A DNA stretch of 64,000 nt. Origin: JAHEFU01 sp041395205. GTDB taxonomy: Bacteria; 4484-113; JAFGCY01. Position numbers and translations under genes: made by a program. Within the stretch, counting starts at the first letter, position 1. Each line of letters begins with the position of its first letter. The notes below the pieces were generated by a model. The model was given only the letters and a program-made list of their open reading frames with translations, made no database searches and had not been told where the DNA came from. The DNA is taken from positions 496,001-560,000 of the forward strand of contig JAWLAZ010000001.1 of NCBI GenBank assembly GCA_041395205.1. The letters are read 5' to 3'. Shown piece after piece: positions 63,282 to 64,000 of the stretch.

Positions 63282-64000
63282 ATGTACGATCAGCGAATCC
63301 GGGCAGCGCTGCTGCTGCTCTGCTGCTGCTGCCTGACTGCCTGCGGAGGCGGACGGGACGGCAGCCCGACTGCACTGCTCGCAGGCGCGGAGCAGACACA
63401 GCCTGCCACGCTCAGCGAGGACGCGGCTCTCCTGCAGGAACCGGCGGCCCTTGCCGGACTGCCGCCGCTACCCCTGGAGGCCCCACGCAGCTCATCCGCA
63501 CCACCGAGTGATGCGGACCGGCTCTGCCTCGGCGAGGAATGGGAGAATGCGCTGGCCTCCAACAAGGTGGCCGGTGATGTCTTCAGCCCGGAGTTCGCCG
63601 GAGCCGCGGGCCGTGACCTGAGCGATGCGGCCTATGCGATCTTCCGCTTCAGCAATCTCGCCGAGTACACCGGCAAGAAGCAGCTTGTGCTCGGCTGGAG
63701 CGCGGCCGGGGATACTCCGCAGGATGTGCGGGTCGCGCTTTCCAACTATGCGCTCGGCCGCTGGGAATGGCACAGCATGCCCGCCGGCATGAAGCTGCCG
63801 CTCTCCGGCTTCGCGGACTACGTCAGCCCGGCCGGGAATACCTTTGCGCTCGTGGTCTCGCTGGACAATGGCAACTTCATCCTCGACTATGTGCTGGCCG
63901 GCGGCAGCACCCTGCCGCAGATGCAGGTCACGACTGACCTGGACCCTGACCCCCTGAAGAACATCGCGCCGCGGGTCGTGAGCTTCAATGCCACCGCAAG
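63282..64000 (+). CDS. Lipoprotein with shared N-module (runs off the window)
   Basis: At least 239 codons, open to the right edge. AAGGA lies about 7 bp before ATG 63282. The signal peptide has a Cys run (LLLLCCCCLTAC) with Cys21 as the lipobox residue, followed by GGG. The first 200 aa match the layout of the shared module: a Pro/Ala-rich entry, YAIFRFSNLAEYTG in the place of EYAIWRF..GTP, LSNYALGRWEWHS in the place of VADY-SGRW-W, and SPAGNTFALVV in the place of SPAGYIYVAV. The body of the protein lies outside the window. Confidence 0.8.
   Translation, partial: MYDQRIRAALLLLCCCCLTACGGGRDGSPTALLAGAEQTQPATLSEDAALLQEPAALAGLPPLPLEAPRSSSAPPSDADRLCLGEEWENALASNKVAGDVFSPEFAGAAGRDLSDAAYAIFRFSNLAEYTGKKQLVLGWSAAGDTPQDVRVALSNYALGRWEWHSMPAGMKLPLSGFADYVSPAGNTFALVVSLDNGNFILDYVLAGGSTLPQMQVTTDLDPDPLKNIAPRVVSFNATA

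Overview
The window is GC-rich bacterial DNA with SD-type ribosome sites and TATAAT-like -10 boxes. The organism is a diderm (Gram-negative-type): it encodes an LptD/OstA-like outer-membrane assembly protein and an unusually large set of lipobox-bearing surface lipoproteins. I cannot assign a phylum from the sequence. Most genes lack close recognisable relatives, which suggests a poorly sampled environmental lineage.

Region 1 (1-22.4 kb): the end of an unknown + strand gene faces a minus-strand tandem array of seven paralogous lipoproteins of about 1,030 aa each, separated by 25-205 bp. Each has a shared N-terminal module, a carboxypeptidase-regulatory-like beta-sandwich and about four pre-peptidase C-terminal (PPC)-like domains marked by E-P-N motifs. 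Region 2 (22.4-25.5 kb): small cell-envelope genes of unknown function and a zinc-ribbon protein. Region 3 (25.6-32.1 kb): the LptD-like gene, a 1.2 kb hairpin- and repeat-rich spacer, sucD, and an NmrA-like NAD(P)-binding protein.

Region 4 (32.3-41.1 kb): tRNA-Lys and tRNA-Glu, then a type I restriction-modification locus. hsdM and hsdR are intact. hsdS is broken after its first target-recognition domain and central conserved region, and between hsdS and hsdR lies a decayed AT-rich two-gene cassette (AAA ATPase plus HNH-type protein, Septu-like). The cassette is bracketed by a 24-bp imperfect direct repeat that carries the hsdS 3' end and the hsdR ribosome site. Region 5 (41.4-48 kb): a histidine kinase/response regulator pair, an AT-rich two-gene insert (subtilisin-like protease and an unknown protein) abutting the regulator, and an AAA/TPR STAND-like ATPase.

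Region 6 (48.4-64 kb): more surface or secreted proteins. They are a lipoprotein with a dockerin-like segment and a caspase-fold-like His/Cys region, a protein built of D-x-G-x-D-x-Y repeats, two PQQ-propeller/PKD lipoproteins with near-identical DNA patches, a small membrane protein, and two further lipoproteins. Eleven lipoproteins in the window with otherwise different bodies share one N-terminal module (core A-D-Y-x-S-G-R-W-x-W). This common exported module is the strongest candidate for an undescribed system; its function is not evident from sequence.
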